Positions 42,223 through 50,766 of a stretch of DNA of 64,000 bases are shown here, one piece after another (the first letter of the stretch is position 1; each line of letters starts with the position of its first letter). The stretch is from an uncultured Oscillospiraceae bacterium. GTDB lineage: Bacteria > Bacillota > Clostridia > Oscillospirales > Acutalibacteraceae. The translations under genes were made by a program, and so were the position numbers. Location of the stretch: the NCBI GenBank assembly GCA_900549825.1, contig URQB01000001.1, forward strand, positions 124,001 through 188,000, given 5' to 3'. The notes under the pieces are model-generated. The model searched no databases and was not told where the DNA came from. It was given only the letters and a program-made list of their open reading frames with translations.

Positions 42223-43005
42223 TCATCCCTTTCCATTTAAACGTAAAAATTCGCTTGCAAATTCTTCATAGGCAGAGCTTCCACGGGAGGAGCGGTCATA
42301 ATACATGACTGGCTGTCCAAAGCTGGGCGCTTCCGAAAGGCGGACATTGCGGGGAATGACGCTGGAATATACCTTCTGCGGAAAAAACCGTTTTACTTCA
42401 TCAACGACCTGCTGTGTCAGATTCAGCCTTCCGTCATACATTGTGAGAAGTACGCCCTCGATCTCCAAATGCGGGTTATAAAGGCGTTTGACCTGACGGA
42501 CCGTGGACATCAGCTGGGAAAGCCCCTCCAGTGCGTAATATTCGCATTGAATCGGGACCATCAGGGAATCCGAAGCACATAATGCGTTGAGTGTGATCAG
42601 CCCAAGCGAAGGGGGACAATCCAGAAAAATGAAATCATAAAGCGGAACAAGCTCTGCAAGCGCGGTGCGCAGCCGGGATTCCCGGTGATCCGATTCAACG
42701 AGCTCCAGTTCCGCACCGGCGAGATTCATATTGGCTGGTAGAATATCGACGTTGGCATATTGGCTGGAGATGATGGTTTCAAGCGCACTCGCACCGTTGA
42801 TGAGAACATCATACGTCGATTTTTCAATCGAACGCTTATTCAACCCCATGCCGCTGGTGGAATTGCCCTGCGGATCGATATCCACAAGAAGCGCCTTCAA
42901 TCCGTGTTCTCCGATGGCAGCGCAAAGATTGACAGCGGTGGTGGTTTTTCCAACGCCGCCTTTTTGATTGACGATTGCAATTGTTTTTCCCATTCTGTTG
43001 CTCAT
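42223..43005 (-). CDS. parA: Chromosome partitioning ATPase ParA (Soj)
   Basis: 260 residues. Deviant Walker A IAIVNQKGGVGKTTTAVNL, switch-like VDIDPQGNSTSGMG, and DFIFLDCPPSLGLITLNAL. It moves ParB-parS complexes and in Bacillus also regulates DnaA. I start it at 43005 (MSNRMGK), with AAGGA five bases upstream; the shorter MGKTIAIV start at 42993 is possible. Its own promoter and two parS sites lie upstream. Confidence 0.96.
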   Translation of the reverse strand: MSNRMGKTIAIVNQKGGVGKTTTAVNLCAAIGEHGLKALLVDIDPQGNSTSGMGLNKRSIEKSTYDVLINGASALETIISSQYANVDILPANMNLAGAELELVESDHRESRLRTALAELVPLYDFIFLDCPPSLGLITLNALCASDSLMVPIQCEYYALEGLSQLMSTVRQVKRLYNPHLEIEGVLLTMYDGRLNLTQQVVDEVKRFFPQKVYSSVIPRNVRLSEAPSFGQPVMYYDRSSRGSSAYEEFASEFLRLNGKG

Positions 43006-43056
43006 GCCCTTCCTTGAAATGTCCAGTATCATACAATGAGATGTTGATCCTTCAAA

Positions 43057-43085
43057 ATTATAACACAAAGCAGGGAAGAAGGGAA
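43057..43085 (-). promoter_or_regulatory. Promoter of parA-parB
   Basis: Extended -10 TGTTATAAT (minus strand, TATAAT at 43062-43057) with only a weak TTCCCT -35 at 17 bases. The nearest parS starts 28 bases farther upstream, so ParB spreading could affect this promoter. Confidence 0.55.
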
Positions 43086-43112
43086 GGCTTGGTCCTTGTT
43101 TCCGTAACAATT

Positions 43113-43128
43113 CGTTTCACGTGAAACA
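43113..43128. promoter_or_regulatory. parS site 1
   Basis: CGTTTCACGTGAAACA, 15 of 16 bases of the consensus TGTTTCACGTGAAACA. Confidence 0.9.
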
Positions 43129-43230
43129 ATCTACTGTTTTGCCTTTGTGAAAGAACAAATTACAGGATCTAGTGGCAGGTGGAAATTATCTTCTACTATA
43201 AATTGTATCCAGCAGATTGTGGAGCAATAA

Positions 43231-43246
43231 AGTTTCACGTGAAACA
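43231..43246. promoter_or_regulatory. parS site 2
   Basis: AGTTTCACGTGAAACA, 15 of 16 consensus bases, 103 bases right of site 1. Confidence 0.9.
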
Positions 43247-43290
43247 TATCAACACCAGATAAGCGGGGAACAGAAACCTGAACGGAATAC

Positions 43291-43352
43291 AAGCATCGGT
43301 AAACAAGGGGAAACAGCGCCGCCATCAAAAGTTGATAAAGAAACGTTTTTAC
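43291..43352 (+). repeat. Copy 2 of the degenerate dispersed repeat
   Basis: Identical for 28 bases (43291-43318) to the minus strand of 19832-19805; after one mismatch and four matches the similarity becomes loose and ends at ACGTTT. It lies between parS site 2 and the noc terminator, in the 500-base gap between parA and noc. Confidence 0.75.
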
Positions 43353-43363
43353 ACGCGACAGTT

Positions 43364-43409
43364 AAAAAAACGACAACAGGACAGGCGCGAAGCCTGTCCC
43401 GCTGTCGTG
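43364..43409 (-). terminator. Terminator after noc
   Basis: GGACAGGC / GCCTGTCC inner stem with outer CGACA / TGTCG and a GCGAA loop; on the minus strand TTTTTTTAACTG follows. It is 100 bases past the noc stop. Confidence 0.75.
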
Positions 43410-43508
43410 GATGTGGGGTGTGAAAGAGAAAAGATATGGTCATTGCTTTGCGCTGATCCTCAGCGCGGGGAATCTATTCCAAAACGCAAAAGCGTTGTTG
43501 GCAAAAAA

Positions 43509-44369
43509 TCAGGCGCTGTCTGAGCAGGAGTGGGTGACCGTTTCGCCGTTTTTGGGAATACGGACGACATATTCAATATAATCGTCCGTTTCATTGCGGG
43601 AGGCATTGGCAGAAATTCCGGCCCGCTTCATCGTATCGACCGCATGGTTTAATGTATTGACAAACAGCCGTACGTCCTTGAATAGTTTGATCGGGGCCTT
43701 TTTCTTCTTTGTCTGCGGATTCTGCGTCTTCGATTTTTGCAGAAGCTGTTCAATCAACTTTTCACTCTGCGAAACATTCAGCTTTTCCTCTGCGATTCTG
43801 GAGAGTGCCTGCGCCATCTGCTCCTCTGTTTCCAGGCGAAGCAATGCACGCGCATGGCGCTCTGTGAGCTGTTCCTGCTCAAGCATACGGCGGGTGGATT
43901 CAGGCAGCTTCAGCAGACGCAGCTTATTGGAAAGGGTGGACTGCGCCATACCGAGCCTGCGTGCGGCTTCTTCCTGGCTGAGGCCATAAACATTTATCAG
44001 TTTTTGGATAGCATTTGCCTCCTCAAAAAAGCTGAGATCCTGGCGCTGCAAATTCTCCAGCAGAGAGAAGATCGCCGTTTTCCGGTCGTCTGCATTAATC
44101 AGGATGCAGGGAATCTGCGTCAGGCCGGCCAAACGGGCTGCGCGGAGCCGCCGTTCTCCGGCAATCAATTCATAACCGCCGGGAATCGTTCTGACGGTAA
44201 GCGGCTGGAGGATCCCATTGGCGCGGATGCTTTGCGCAAGGTTCGCAAGCTCCTGGCGGTCAAAATGGCGGCGCGGCTGTGTGGGGTTCGGCATGATCTC
44301 CTGTTCCGGGATCATGAGGATCGTGCCACCGGATTTCGGTTTGGGAGGGGACTTCTTTAAAAGGGGCAT
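43509..44369 (-). CDS. noc: Nucleoid occlusion protein Noc (ParB-like)
   Basis: 286 residues, ParB paralogue. Motifs: MPNPTQPRRHFDRQELANLA, ELIAGERRLRAARLAG, SLLENLQRQDLSFFEEA, and the helix-turn-helix SQEEAARRLGMAQSTLSNKL. Noc blocks FtsZ ring assembly over DNA by binding NBS sites and the membrane. The C-terminal third carries a Lys-rich segment (KSKTQNPQTKKKKAPIKL). No NBS site was sought systematically. GGAAGGAGG before the ATG lies partly in a hairpin. Confidence 0.88.
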   Translation of the reverse strand: MPLLKKSPPKPKSGGTILMIPEQEIMPNPTQPRRHFDRQELANLAQSIRANGILQPLTVRTIPGGYELIAGERRLRAARLAGLTQIPCILINADDRKTAIFSLLENLQRQDLSFFEEANAIQKLINVYGLSQEEAARRLGMAQSTLSNKLRLLKLPESTRRMLEQEQLTERHARALLRLETEEQMAQALSRIAEEKLNVSQSEKLIEQLLQKSKTQNPQTKKKKAPIKLFKDVRLFVNTLNHAVDTMKRAGISANASRNETDDYIEYVVRIPKNGETVTHSCSDSA

Positions 44370-44380
44370 GAAAAAACCTC

Positions 44381-44432
44381 CTTCCTGATTAGGCTTGTCC
44401 GTCTTTACAAGTCAAGCTTATCAGGGAGGAGA
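44381..44432 (-). other. Imperfect hairpin in the rsmG-noc gap overlapping the noc ribosome binding site
   Basis: On the minus strand CCTCCCTGATAAGCTTG pairs with CAAGCCTAATCAGGAAGG (one bulge, one mismatch), then AGGTTTTTTC runs into the noc start. The right arm holds part of the noc Shine-Dalgarno. It may be a leaky terminator or a translation switch. Confidence 0.5.
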
Positions 44433-44489
44433 GAAAAAGTCCAGTTTTTTCGATCGTGAAAAAACTGCCTGAAAAATGTTTTTTCCCCT

Positions 44490-45203
44490 TTATACCAGCG
44501 GCTTTTTTGCAATCTGAGCAGAAGGGCGCGGATATTTTGACGAAGTATGCGATATTTTTCTGATGACAGGCAGGCTGCGTCTGCCGCCGGCTTCGATTTC
44601 ATAGCGCTCCAGGCGCTCCAATTGACCGCCCAGAAGGGAAATCGCGGCCTGTGCCTGATGGAGCTCTTCATCGATTTCTGCTGATTTCAAGGGGGTAAAT
44701 AATCCACCGGGGCTGGCAAATGGGAGGCAGAATTCGCTCAAATCGCGCAGGTTGGAGACGGCCCTTGCGGTGACTAAGTCAAATTGTTCCCGGTATGCGG
44801 GATTTTGCCCCGCCTCTTCAGCACGCATATGGAGTATTTCCGCCTGCAGGCCGAGCGAAGAGAGGACGTGCTCTAAAAAGAAAAGTTTTTTCTTCGTGCT
44901 GTCCAGAAGCGTCAGCCGGAGATCCGGGCGGGCGATCAAAAGGGCAACGCCGGGAAACCCTGCTCCTGTGCCAACATCGATCACCTTCGCATTTTCTTTC
45001 GGTGAAACGAAGGAGAGAAGCGCAAGACTATCGATAAAATGTTTGATTACGATTCCGTCAGGATCCTTGATTGCCGTCAAATTTATTTTTTGATTCCACT
45101 CAACGAGCAGGGAGGCATATGCATCGAAGCGGGAAAGCGCTGTTTCGTCTAGAGACACCTTCCAGTTTGCGACACCGGCGCGCAGTTTTTCCGAATCAAT
45201 CAC
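44490..45203 (-). CDS. rsmG: 16S rRNA (guanine527-N7)-methyltransferase RsmG
   Basis: About 237 residues. SAM-binding motif VIDVGTGAGFPGVALLIA, DSTKKKLFFLEHVLSSLGL, and FDLVTARAVSNLRDLSEF. It makes m7G527 in 16S rRNA; loss gives low-level streptomycin resistance. I place the start at a GTG at 45203, which lines up with known family starts; a GTG at 45215 is closer to the ribosome binding site. Its 5' end overlaps the end of mnmG. Confidence 0.94.
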   Translation of the reverse strand: MIDSEKLRAGVANWKVSLDETALSRFDAYASLLVEWNQKINLTAIKDPDGIVIKHFIDSLALLSFVSPKENAKVIDVGTGAGFPGVALLIARPDLRLTLLDSTKKKLFFLEHVLSSLGLQAEILHMRAEEAGQNPAYREQFDLVTARAVSNLRDLSEFCLPFASPGGLFTPLKSAEIDEELHQAQAAISLLGGQLERLERYEIEAGGRRSLPVIRKISHTSSKYPRPSAQIAKKPLV

Positions 45204-47142
45204 GGCTGAAGTCACCTTCCTTTCCGGTCAGGGTATCATTTTTTTCTATCTCCCAGCGTTTCTTTTCAGAAGCCAGATGGACCAAAAGCACGGAGATATC
45301 CGCTGGACTCACGCCGGAGATCCGGGAGGCCTGGCCGACATTTTCCGGGCGAATTTTTTGGAGCTTTTCCTGCGCCTCTTTCCGCAGGCCGGTAATGGTG
45401 AAATAATCGATTCTATCCGGAAGCTTTTTCCCCTCCAGGCGGCGCATTTCATCGATCTGAGTCTGCTGCCGTTTGATATAGCCTTCATATTTCAAATCGA
45501 TTTCGACCTGCTCAAAAATCTCGTCCGGCAAGTCAGGGCGTGAGGGATCGAATGGTTTCAAAAGACGATAGTTGAGCTGAGGCCTTTTCAGGAGCTCACT
45601 GAGCCGGACCCCGGTCTGTACAGGTGATGTTTCACGTGAAACAAGCAAATCGTTAAGCGCAGGGGTTGGGGAAAGGACCGCCCCCATTGCGCGCTTCCGT
45701 TCTGCTTCAATCAGGCTTCGCTTTTTTTGAAAGCCTTGCCAGCGGGCTTCGCTGATCAAACCGATTTCATGCCCAAGGGGGGTCAGCCGCAGATCGGCAT
45801 TGTCCTGCCGCAGGATCAGGCGGTATTCGGAGCGGGAGGTCATCATACGGTAAGGATCGGAGCAGCCCTTTGTAACGAGATCATCGATTAATGTGCCGAT
45901 ATAGGAGGAGGCGCGGTCCAAGATCACAGGTGTTTTGCCCTGGACTTTGCGGGCGGCGTTGATCCCCGCGATCAGCCCCTGTGCGGCAGCCTCCTCATAT
46001 CCGCTGGAGCCATTGAACTGCCCGGCGCCGTAAAGCCCTTCCAAATCGAGAAATTCCAGCGTTGGCCGCAGGGCAAGCGGATCCACGCAATCGTATTCAA
46101 TCGCATAAGCGCTGCGCATCACCTCGCAGTGGGTCAGGCCGGGGATACTGTGCAGAAACTGCAGTTGGACATCCTCCGGCAGAGAGGAGGAGAGCCCCTG
46201 CAGATAAAGCTCTTCCGTTTCCGCGCCGCAGGGTTCAATAAAGATCTGATGGCGCTTTTTATCGGAAAAACGGACGATCTTATCCTCGATGCTGGGGCAA
46301 TATCGCGGACCGACGCCCTCGATTTTTCCGCCGTAGAGGGGAGAACGGTGCAGATTGTCCAGGATGATCTGTTTTGTTTGCAGATTGGTATAGGTGATGT
46401 AACAGAGCTCTTTGTTTTCGATCGACCGGTTCGTGGCAAAGGAGAAGGGCACGGTGGGCTCATCGCCAGGCTGCGGCTCCAAATCGGCGAAATCGACGCT
46501 TCTACGGTTGATACGGGCGGGAGTGCCGGTTTTAAAACGCCGGGTAGGAATGCCAAGTTCCTTTAAGGACTTGGCCAGCTGCGTCGCGGGGAACATGCCG
46601 TCAGGCCCGCTTTCATAGGAGCAGTCGCCCACATAGACACGCCCTGCCAGAAAGGTTCCCGTTGCCAGAATGACGGTTTTGGCGTGATAGACGGCTTCCA
46701 GACGCGTTTTAAGCGCCCAGATTGCGGGCTTTCCCACATGGGGAGTGACCCTGGTCAGGGAGACGATCTCCGCCTGCTTCAAAAAAAGATTCTCCTGCCG
46801 CTCCAGGCAGTGCTTCATATAGGCGGTATAAGCGCGCCGGTCGATCTGCGCGCGCAGACTGTGGACAGCCGGGCCTTTGCCAACGTTGAGCATCCGGCTC
46901 TGCAGGGTATTTGCATCTGCCGCATGCCCCATTTCGCCGCCCAGCGCATCAATCTCACGCACCAGATGGCCTTTCGAAGTGCCGCCGATTGAAGGATTAC
47001 AGGCCATATTGCCCACCCAATCCAGGTTAATGGTAAAAACAGCCGTCTTGCAGCCGAGCCTTGCCGCGGCGAGGCCCGCCTCGATCCCGGCATGGCCTGC
47101 GCCGATAACGGTGACATCAAAGGTCTCTGCGAAATATTCCAA
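45196..47142 (-). CDS. mnmG: tRNA uridine-5-carboxymethylaminomethyl modification enzyme MnmG (GidA)
   Basis: 648 residues, FAD-binding partner of MnmE; together they modify U34 of some tRNAs. VTVIGAGHAGIEAGLAAAR for FAD, NPSIGGTSKGHLVREIDALG, and the C-terminal KYEGYIKRQQTQIDEMR motif. I begin it at a TTG (47142) with GGAGGA six bases upstream rather than at an ATG seven codons farther upstream, since the ribosome binding site overlaps that longer start. The gene carries a perfect parS (45628-45643). Confidence 0.95.
   Translation of the reverse strand: MEYFAETFDVTVIGAGHAGIEAGLAAARLGCKTAVFTINLDWVGNMACNPSIGGTSKGHLVREIDALGGEMGHAADANTLQSRMLNVGKGPAVHSLRAQIDRRAYTAYMKHCLERQENLFLKQAEIVSLTRVTPHVGKPAIWALKTRLEAVYHAKTVILATGTFLAGRVYVGDCSYESGPDGMFPATQLAKSLKELGIPTRRFKTGTPARINRRSVDFADLEPQPGDEPTVPFSFATNRSIENKELCYITYTNLQTKQIILDNLHRSPLYGGKIEGVGPRYCPSIEDKIVRFSDKKRHQIFIEPCGAETEELYLQGLSSSLPEDVQLQFLHSIPGLTHCEVMRSAYAIEYDCVDPLALRPTLEFLDLEGLYGAGQFNGSSGYEEAAAQGLIAGINAARKVQGKTPVILDRASSYIGTLIDDLVTKGCSDPYRMMTSRSEYRLILRQDNADLRLTPLGHEIGLISEARWQGFQKKRSLIEAERKRAMGAVLSPTPALNDLLVSRETSPVQTGVRLSELLKRPQLNYRLLKPFDPSRPDLPDEIFEQVEIDLKYEGYIKRQQTQIDEMRRLEGKKLPDRIDYFTITGLRKEAQEKLQKIRPENVGQASRISGVSPADISVLLVHLASEKKRWEIEKNDTLTGKEGDFSRD
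45628..45643. promoter_or_regulatory. parS site 3, inside mnmG
   Basis: TGTTTCACGTGAAACA, all 16 consensus bases. Confidence 0.92.
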
Positions 47143-47177
47143 ACAAATTCCTCCATACAAGGTGAATCATTATCATG

Positions 47178-48542
47178 CTATTTGCCAACACAAAAGGTGG
47201 AGAAAACCTCGTCTACGATCGCTTCATTTGCCTTTTCGCCCGTAAGCTCCAGCAGGGCGGAGAGTGCACCGTCGATGCAGACGGTGACGGCGTCGAGCGT
47301 CATGCCCACTTCGATTGCCTCGAGTGCCTGTTCCAGGCAGGAAATTGCCTGAAGGCAGCAGGCCCGCTGGCGTTCTGTCGCGAGCAGGGGAGCGGAGGGA
47401 TCAAAATCCTGCGTTCCCAGCACGCGGGCGGCGGCATCGGAGAGCGTATGATAGCCTTCGCCCTGTACGGCGGAGATGAAAACGGTTTCCGCAATGGATT
47501 CCTTTACGCACCGTGCATCCAGCCGCCGGGGAAGATCCGATTTATTGATAACGGCAATGCAGGGCCGGTTTTGGCATGCCTCGAGCAGCTGGAAGTCCTC
47601 TTCATCCAGGGGTTCTCCTGCATCGAATACGGCCAGGATCAGTTGGGCACGCTCCAGGCGCTCCCGCGCACGGGAAACGCCGATGCGCTCCACCGGGTCG
47701 TCCGTTTCCCGCAGCCCGGCCGTATCTGCCAAATGCAGAATAAGGCCGCCCAGACGGACCGTCTCCTCGACGATATCGCGGGTCGTTCCCGCATGGGATG
47801 TGACGATGGAGCGCTCGCCCCCGGTGAGTAGATTCATCAGCGTGGATTTTCCCACATTTGGCCGGCCGCAGATCACAGTATCGACGCCCTGCATGACCGC
47901 CCGCCCCGTGTCAAACCGGGCAAGGAGGGCGGAAAGCCTCTGATGAGCCTGTGTGAAATCACGGTTCAGGGAGATAAAATCAAGCTCCGGCAGCTCCTCC
48001 TCCGGATAGTCCGCCCAAGCCGCCATATGCGCAGCATCTTTCAAAAGGGATTTGGAAATTGCATGGATCTCGCGGCTGAGCGCGCCGTCGTGTGCGCTCA
48101 GGGCGGCGCGGGCCGCCTGGTTGCCCTGAGCGGCAATGAGCCCCATTACGGATTCCGCCTGTGTGAGATCCATTTTGCCGTTGAGGAAAGCCCGGCGTGT
48201 GAATTCCCCCGCGGCTGCCGGAACTGCGCCTGCCTGAAAAACGGCGCGCAGAGTCTGCTGAAGCAAAAACAGGCCGCCGTGGCAGGAGAGCTCCACCACA
48301 TCTTCTCCCGTATAGCTGTGCGGCGCGCGAAAGATAAGGGCGATTGCCTCATCAATCGGCCCGTTGTCGTTGAAAACCCTGCCGAAATGCGCATGATAGC
48401 CCTTGGATTGGGCCAGTGGAAGCCCGCTTGCCGCATGAAACACCGTATCAGCGATTTTGATCGCCTTCGGCCCGGAAATTCGTATAACGCCGATGCCACC
48501 CGCAGCTTGCGGCGTGGCGATGGCGGCAATCGTGTGATCCAA
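47178..48542 (-). CDS. mnmE: tRNA modification GTPase MnmE (TrmE)
   Basis: 454 residues. N-terminal dimer domain (HTIAAIATPQAAGGIGVIRI), helical domain, and inserted G domain with GRPNVGKSTLMNLL, TSHAGTTRDIVEE, DTAGLRETDDP and NKSD; the C-terminus ends FCVGK with the catalytic Cys. Works with MnmG. The start is a TTG with GGGAGGAATTT; the frame continues upstream without one. First of the leftward mnmE-mnmG-rsmG-noc-parA-parB block. In most Firmicutes this block follows jag, on the other side of the origin. Confidence 0.95.
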   Translation of the reverse strand: MDHTIAAIATPQAAGGIGVIRISGPKAIKIADTVFHAASGLPLAQSKGYHAHFGRVFNDNGPIDEAIALIFRAPHSYTGEDVVELSCHGGLFLLQQTLRAVFQAGAVPAAAGEFTRRAFLNGKMDLTQAESVMGLIAAQGNQAARAALSAHDGALSREIHAISKSLLKDAAHMAAWADYPEEELPELDFISLNRDFTQAHQRLSALLARFDTGRAVMQGVDTVICGRPNVGKSTLMNLLTGGERSIVTSHAGTTRDIVEETVRLGGLILHLADTAGLRETDDPVERIGVSRARERLERAQLILAVFDAGEPLDEEDFQLLEACQNRPCIAVINKSDLPRRLDARCVKESIAETVFISAVQGEGYHTLSDAAARVLGTQDFDPSAPLLATERQRACCLQAISCLEQALEAIEVGMTLDAVTVCIDGALSALLELTGEKANEAIVDEVFSTFCVGK

Positions 48543-48631
48543 AAAAATTCCTCCCGGGTTGAGAACTACTATATATAATGAAAAGGACGGGCAGTGACGG
48601 CATGAGGTCGGGCTCCGCCTGATTCTGATTA

Positions 48632-48660
48632 AGTATAGCACGAATCGGAAAACACGTCGA
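48632..48660 (-). promoter_or_regulatory. Promoter of mnmE
   Basis: TCGACG (48660-48655), 17-base spacer, TATACT (48637-48632). Confidence 0.65.
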
Positions 48661-48790
48661 GTATTGTAGCAAGAGAAGTTTTTCGCTACATGGCCGATTT
48701 TCCACAAGGGAGCGGTTGAAATTCCGCCGCATCCATGTTACCCTATTTCTGCTTGACCGTTTCATGCGTATTGAGGGGGAGGGAGAAGAA

Positions 48791-50530
48791 ATGATTCGCC
48801 ATTTTATTGAATATTATAAACCGCACCGCAAGCTCTTTTTTGCAGATTTGTTTTTTGCATTCCTGCTGGCGGTGTGCGATCTGTTTTACCCGATGATCGC
48901 CAAAAATATCATCAATGACTATGTTCCAAACCGGAATCTGCGGCTGCTGCTCATCTGGTCGGCGGTTTTATTGGGCGTCTATCTGCTCAAGGCCGGGTTC
49001 AACTACTTTGTCAATTACTACGGGCATATTGTAGGGGTCAGAATGCAGGCGGATATGCGCAGGGATGTGTTCCGCAGGCTGCAGCGGTTGCCGTTTTCCT
49101 TTTTTGACGAGCACAAAACGGGTAGCATCATGTCTCGTATCATCAATGACCTGATGGATATCTCAGAGCTTGCCCACCATGGGCCGGAGGATTTGTTTCT
49201 ATCGCTGGTCATGCTGGCGGCCTCCTTTGTGATTCTCTGTACGATCAATGTGCCGTTGACGCTGATTATTTTCTGGATGCTTCCATTTATAATTTATTTT
49301 TCCATGCGGCTGCGCAAAAATATGAAGGAGGCCTTCACAAAATCGCGTGAGGAGATCGCGGAGGTCAACGCGGGGCTGGAGAACTCCATCGCCGGGATCC
49401 GCGTCACCCGCGCGTATACGGGTGCGGAGCATGAGATCCGAAAATTCAACCGGCAGAACCAGCGCTTCGTCTCGGCGCGCAGCGCCGCCTATAAAATTAT
49501 GGCGATCTTTACAACAGGCAGCACGTTATTCACGGACGTGCTCTATCTGCTGGTACTGATCGCAGGCGGCATTTTCTTCTTCCAGGATCGGATTGATGCG
49601 GGTGAATTTGCAGCCTATCTGCTCTATGTCAATTCCTTCCTGAACCCGATCAAGCGCTTTGTCGCCTTTTTTGAGCAATATCAAAATGGGATCACGGGAT
49701 TCCAGCGCTTTGAGGAGCTCATGGCGCAGCAGGAGGAAGCAGAGGCGCCGGATGCCGTAGAGGCGGAGCAGCTTGCCGGTACCATCGATTTCGATCACGT
49801 CAGCTTTCAGTATGATGGAGAAAAGGGCGAGGGCAGCGGCCGGTATGTCATTCAGGATCTGTCGCTGCATATCGAGCAGGGCAAAACGGTTGCGCTGGTC
49901 GGCCCGTCCGGCGGGGGAAAAACGACGCTCTGCCACTTGATTCCCCGTTTTTATGAGGTCAGCGAGGGCCGGATTCTGATCGACGGGCAGGATATCGCAA
50001 AGCTGACGCGTACCTCCCTGCGCCGGAATATCGGCATGGTTGCGCAGGACGTATTCCTTTTTACAGGGAGCATCCGGGAAAATATCGCTTACGGCAACCT
50101 GGACGCAACACAGGATGAAATCATTGCCGCGGCGAAAAAGGCCAATATCCATGATTATATTATGTCGCTCCCGGATGGGTACGATACCTATATCGGAGAG
50201 CGCGGCGTGAAGCTCTCCGGCGGGCAGAAGCAGCGGATTTCGATTGCGCGGGTATTCCTGAAGAACCCTTCGATTCTGATTCTCGACGAAGCGACCTCTG
50301 CGCTGGACAATGCAACGGAGATGCTCATTCAGGAATCTCTGGAGGAGCTGTCGCATGGCAGAACCTCCCTGATCGTTGCACACCGGTTGTCCACGATTAA
50401 AAACGCCGACGAGATCATCGTCTTTACAGACGAGGGGATTCAGGAGCGCGGCACGCATGACTCACTTCTGGCGCGGGATGGGATCTATGCGCAGCTATAC
50501 CGCTATCAGTTCCGCGCATCGATCATGTAG
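48791..50530 (+). CDS. ABC exporter (fused membrane and ATPase domains)
   Basis: 579 residues, half-transporter of the MsbA/BmrA/LmrA type, probably a homodimer. Six membrane helices cover residues 15-300. The ATPase domain has Walker A GPSGGGKTTL, signature VKLSGGQKQRISIARVF, Walker B SILILDEATSALD, and switch His in LIVAHRLSTI. Substrate unknown: drugs, lipids or peptides. GGAGGGAGAAGAA precedes the ATG. It is divergent from mnmE; a regulator/kinase pair starts 240 bases downstream and could control it. Confidence 0.92.
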   Translation: MIRHFIEYYKPHRKLFFADLFFAFLLAVCDLFYPMIAKNIINDYVPNRNLRLLLIWSAVLLGVYLLKAGFNYFVNYYGHIVGVRMQADMRRDVFRRLQRLPFSFFDEHKTGSIMSRIINDLMDISELAHHGPEDLFLSLVMLAASFVILCTINVPLTLIIFWMLPFIIYFSMRLRKNMKEAFTKSREEIAEVNAGLENSIAGIRVTRAYTGAEHEIRKFNRQNQRFVSARSAAYKIMAIFTTGSTLFTDVLYLLVLIAGGIFFFQDRIDAGEFAAYLLYVNSFLNPIKRFVAFFEQYQNGITGFQRFEELMAQQEEAEAPDAVEAEQLAGTIDFDHVSFQYDGEKGEGSGRYVIQDLSLHIEQGKTVALVGPSGGGKTTLCHLIPRFYEVSEGRILIDGQDIAKLTRTSLRRNIGMVAQDVFLFTGSIRENIAYGNLDATQDEIIAAAKKANIHDYIMSLPDGYDTYIGERGVKLSGGQKQRISIARVFLKNPSILILDEATSALDNATEMLIQESLEELSHGRTSLIVAHRLSTIKNADEIIVFTDEGIQERGTHDSLLARDGIYAQLYRYQFRASIM

Positions 50531-50594
50531 GTTTTACGGTGAAATGGGCGGGCCGCATGTACCGGCTGGCCTGATTATGAAAAAGAAGAAAAAT

Positions 50595-50611
50595 TGTAAG
50601 GATTTCGTAAG
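50595..50611 (+). promoter_or_regulatory. Direct repeat, possible response-regulator box
   Basis: TGTAAGGATTTCGTAAG: two GTAAG copies 11 bases apart (50596, 50607), on the same helix face, 12 bases upstream of a -35. Spacing of this kind is usual for OmpR-family binding sites, suggesting autoregulation. Confidence 0.45.
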
Positions 50612-50622
50612 ATTTTTTCCGC

Positions 50623-50650
50623 TTGAAATGTAACAATCGCCTGCTATTCT
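50623..50650 (+). promoter_or_regulatory. Promoter of regulator/kinase pair
   Basis: TTGAAA (50623-50628), 16-base spacer, TATTCT (50645-50650). A second candidate is the extended -10 TGGTATACT at 50693-50701. Confidence 0.55.
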
Positions 50651-50766
50651 GGTATAAAGAAGGCGGGTGATTGTTTGTCTTCTATGGGGGCTTGGTATAC
50701 TAAAACGGAAGCTTGCGAAAAGCAATCCTGATTGAAATACCGGAGGGAAACGGGAGGAGAAATGTT

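Noticed and set aside
43131..43443. Small frames on both strands in the parA-noc gap
   Set aside because: They consist of parS, the repeat and the noc terminator; no start signals.
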